From an uncultured Bacteroides sp. (GTDB taxonomy: Bacteria; Bacteroidota; Bacteroidia; Bacteroidales; Bacteroidaceae): DNA of 9,708 bases. Below are positions 7,130 to 9,708 of this stretch, one piece after another. Positions within the stretch are counted from its first letter, which is position 1, and each line of letters opens with the position of its first letter. The translations under genes were made by a program, and so were the position numbers. The notes beneath the pieces were generated by a model, which saw nothing but the letters and a program-made list of their open reading frames with translations, was not told the origin of the DNA and did not search any database. The stretch is from positions 1-9,708 of the forward strand of contig URWP01000089.1 of the NCBI GenBank assembly GCA_900551645.1, read 5' to 3'.

Positions 7130-9708
7130 ATGAATCACAAACTTTATTCACATCTGCTGAAAGGAATGACTGCCGTCATGACACTGCTCCCCTTCAGCTG
7201 TTCTGAGCAAACTACGCAAAACACAGTACGCTCAGACTATTACACACGAGGCATCGGACAATATCCGGGAAATCCCCAGGAAGACTTTTCGCCCGAGTTA
7301 CAACCAAACAATACCTACCGGAACATTGCACTGCTTCGCGCTGCCTATCAATCTTCCAGCTATGATTACAACTTGACCGCACAACTTGTCACCGACGGTA
7401 TCATCAGCACCCAACTTCCTCCATACCTGATTTTATCTACCCCCGACGGTGAAAAGCCACGCAGAGAACGTGAATGGATGATTGACGAAGGCCCCTATTC
7501 ACGGAATACAGCTGTAGGCGAAGACACTTACTTCCAGTTCACACTACAGAACTATAGTAAAAAAGCCGACAAAATTCATCTGCGAGGTTCCGTCACCTAT
7601 CAGGCAGATAAAGCCAGAAAAGGCTATGAACTGATATGTTTGGGTTCCAACAACGGAACCGACTGGCAGGAATTAGGAAAAATTACCGGAAACGGGCTTC
7701 CCGGCAAAGCCTCCCGCTTCACCATGCACTCCGACCCGAACAAACAGAGCGAAAAAGGAGACCTTCCGGTACGACTGCTGGACGAAGACATCACACTTAC
7801 CCAATCTGGCGACTACAACCATTATAAAATAGCGTTGAAGATGCCGGGAGCAGCCTATTGGAACCTGACAGACCTGAATTTCTACCTTCAGAACGAACCG
7901 GTCGAACTGAAACCGTCTCAATTCTTCAACAGCACCTGGATGAGTGCTACCGGTCAGGAAGAATGGATTTATGTGGATTTAGGAAGCGTATCCACCTTCG
8001 ACAAAGTCATCCTGCACTGGATAAGCAGGGCCAAACAGGGGAAAATACAGATTTCGGACGATGCGAAGAGTTGGAAAGATATTGCATCTCTACCCGAAGA
8101 AGGGAATACAACAGACGAAATAGCAGTGAAAGGAAAAGCACGCTATGTACGCGTGCTGATGGAACAGCCGGAAAAGAACGGCCACTATCTGCTCAGCGAA
8201 ATCGAAGTCATGGGTAAAGGCGGACTGACTCCTACCCCGGCAGCCCAACCTGCCCCGGATGGAAACAGCCTCACACTCTCAGGAGGGAACTGGAAACTGC
8301 AACGAGCCTCGGAAGTAAAACATTCCGGCGAAGAGATTGCCACCGCCGACTTCCAACCGGAAGGATGGATTACCGCTACAGTACCCGGTACTGTATTGAG
8401 CAGCTACAAGAATATCGGTGCCATTCCCGACCCGAATTATGCCGATAACCAGCTGAATATCTCTGAATCGTTCTTCAACTCCAACTTCTGGTACCGGAAT
8501 GAATTTACCCTACCCGATAACTTCAAGAACGAAAAGGTATTTCTGGACTTCGACGGTATCAACTGGAAAGCCCACGTATATCTGAACGGGAAAAAGGCCG
8601 GCGATATCGAGGGAGCCTTCATCCGCGGAAATATGGATGTAACATCTTTCCTGAAACCAGGAAAGAATATACTTGCTGTAGAAATCATCAAGAACAGCCA
8701 CATCGGAGCCATCAAGGAAAAGAACAAACAGAGTACCGATTTCAATGGCGGTATCTTGGGAGCTGATAACCCGACTTTCCATGCAACTATCGGTTGGGAT
8801 TGGATTCCAACTGTACGAGGCAGAAACATCGGTATCTGGAACGACGTGAAGCTGGTAACCACCGGAACTGTAACCGTAAGCGACCCGCTGATAGAAAGCG
8901 TACTTCCTTTACCCGATACAACTTCCGTACAACTGACAGCCAGAGCTTTTGTCAAGAACCACGACAACAAAGACATTAAAGGAGTTCTGCAAGGAAGTAT
9001 CGGAGACATTCGTTTCGAACGGGAAGTGTCATTGAAAGCAGGAGAGGAACAGGAAGTAATTTTCAATGCTTCTGAATATCCACAGCTAGTCATGCAGCAC
9101 CCACACCTGTGGTGGCCGAAAGGATACGGTGAACCGTATCTATATGACGCAAACTTCACCTTCAAGACAGGAGATAAAACATCCGACCAGATAAACTACA
9201 AAGCCAGTATCCGGCAGATGACCTACAATGAAGACCACCAGATACTGAACATGTACATTAACGGCAGACGTTTCATCGGACGAGGAGGAAACTGGGGATT
9301 CAGTGAATCGAACCTGAACTACCGGGCACGCGAATACGATGCCGCCGTCGCTTACCACGCCGATATGAATTTCAACATCATACGTAACTGGGTAGGTATG
9401 ATTGGCGACGAAGAGTTCTATGAGGCATGCGATAAACATGGTATCATGATTTGGCAGGACTTCTGGCTGGCAAATCCAGCAGACGGACCCGACCCTTATT
9501 ATCCGGAAATGTTCATTGCCAATGCCGAAGATTATGTACGCCGTATCCGAAGCCATGCATCCATCGGTATCTACTGTGGACGCAACGAAGGTTTCCCTCC
9601 GGAAATCATCGACAAGGCTTTGCGCCGGATAGTCAGCGATGAACATCCGGGTATGCATTATATCCCCAGTTCGGCCGATGAAGTCGTAAGCGGACACGGC
9701 CCCTACCG
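7130..9708 (+). CDS. Secreted glycoside hydrolase family 2 protein (beta-mannosidase / exo-glucosaminidase type) with F5/8 discoidin domain, 3' end beyond window
   Basis: Exo-acting glycan hydrolase of the cell envelope; 859 residues visible, open at the right edge. A short signal ends at FSC (Cys24), probably a lipidation site though the lipobox is loose. F5/8 type C sequence appears in two pieces, YRNIALLRAAYQSSSYDYN...TDG (63-90) and STWMSATG...EWIYVDLG...RYVRVLM...SEIEVMG (268-362), with another beta-sandwich (about 115-255) between them. GH2 domains follow: sugar-binding jelly roll (about 380-577, with GWDWIPTVRGRNIGIW at 555-570), Ig-like sandwich (about 578-697) and the start of the TIM barrel (about 698 onward: FNIIRNWVG, WQDFWLANPADGPDP). 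YCGRNEG (815-821) carries the acid/base Glu820; the nucleophile lies beyond the edge. The motifs are closest to bacterial exo-beta-glucosaminidases, beta-mannosidases and plant-type mannosylglycoprotein endo-beta-mannosidases; substrate is not settled. ATG 7130 is the only start giving a signal peptide. Confidence 0.92.
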   Translation, partial: MNHKLYSHLLKGMTAVMTLLPFSCSEQTTQNTVRSDYYTRGIGQYPGNPQEDFSPELQPNNTYRNIALLRAAYQSSSYDYNLTAQLVTDGIISTQLPPYLILSTPDGEKPRREREWMIDEGPYSRNTAVGEDTYFQFTLQNYSKKADKIHLRGSVTYQADKARKGYELICLGSNNGTDWQELGKITGNGLPGKASRFTMHSDPNKQSEKGDLPVRLLDEDITLTQSGDYNHYKIALKMPGAAYWNLTDLNFYLQNEPVELKPSQFFNSTWMSATGQEEWIYVDLGSVSTFDKVILHWISRAKQGKIQISDDAKSWKDIASLPEEGNTTDEIAVKGKARYVRVLMEQPEKNGHYLLSEIEVMGKGGLTPTPAAQPAPDGNSLTLSGGNWKLQRASEVKHSGEEIATADFQPEGWITATVPGTVLSSYKNIGAIPDPNYADNQLNISESFFNSNFWYRNEFTLPDNFKNEKVFLDFDGINWKAHVYLNGKKAGDIEGAFIRGNMDVTSFLKPGKNILAVEIIKNSHIGAIKEKNKQSTDFNGGILGADNPTFHATIGWDWIPTVRGRNIGIWNDVKLVTTGTVTVSDPLIESVLPLPDTTSVQLTARAFVKNHDNKDIKGVLQGSIGDIRFEREVSLKAGEEQEVIFNASEYPQLVMQHPHLWWPKGYGEPYLYDANFTFKTGDKTSDQINYKASIRQMTYNEDHQILNMYINGRRFIGRGGNWGFSESNLNYRAREYDAAVAYHADMNFNIIRNWVGMIGDEEFYEACDKHGIMIWQDFWLANPADGPDPYYPEMFIANAEDYVRRIRSHASIGIYCGRNEGFPPEIIDKALRRIVSDEHPGMHYIPSSADEVVSGHGPY

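Noticed and set aside
8437..9697. Two long minus-strand open frames (8437-9165 and 9140-9697) inside the hydrolase gene
   Set aside because: They lie wholly antisense to an uninterrupted, domain-rich GH2 frame. Their translations have no recognisable motif and they overlap each other; they are a by-product of the hydrolase codon pattern.

Overview
The window looks like chromosomal DNA of a Bacteroidota gut organism, most likely Bacteroides or a close relative. Three things point that way: a clear TTTG / TAnnTTTG promoter of the Bacteroides sigma type, A-rich sequence rather than Shine-Dalgarno motifs before start codons, and a large secreted family 2 glycoside hydrolase with a discoidin domain. 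No RNA gene, insertion sequence, CRISPR array or phage gene was seen.

Left two thirds (1-6476, minus strand): one tightly packed six-gene operon. In transcription order it encodes a TetR-family repressor, a TolC-like outer-membrane efflux protein, a lipoprotein HlyD-type periplasmic adaptor, an ATPase with two fused nucleotide-binding domains, and two ABC-2 type permeases. The last permease is cut by the left edge. Junctions are 5 bp, a 4-bp ATGA overlap, another ATGA overlap, 1 bp and 12 bp, so the genes are almost certainly co-transcribed and translationally coupled. Gene order and domain types match the E. coli cecR(ybiH)-ybhG-ybhF-ybhS-ybhR drug-efflux locus, with a dedicated outer-membrane channel added. 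Together the products should form a trans-envelope pump. The TetR protein probably represses it through a perfect 16-bp palindrome just downstream of the operon's -7 box.

Middle (about 6477-7129): a divergent, AT-rich intergenic region. It holds a long inverted repeat followed by a T-rich tract on the plus strand, a candidate -7 box for the rightward gene, and a leader of about 120 nt with a possible 8-codon ORF.

Right third (7130-9708, plus strand): the first 859 residues of a secreted, probably lipid-anchored family 2 glycoside hydrolase of the beta-mannosidase / exo-glucosaminidase type. An N-terminal F5/8 (discoidin) domain appears to be split by an inserted second beta-sandwich. The acid/base glutamate is present; the nucleophile lies beyond the right edge. 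This gene has no evident functional link to the efflux operon.

I see no wholly new system. The best points for follow-up are the ATPase, where every motif loss maps to one of its two composite sites, the nested domain in the hydrolase, the repressor's operator, and the unexplained inverted repeat between the two transcription units.
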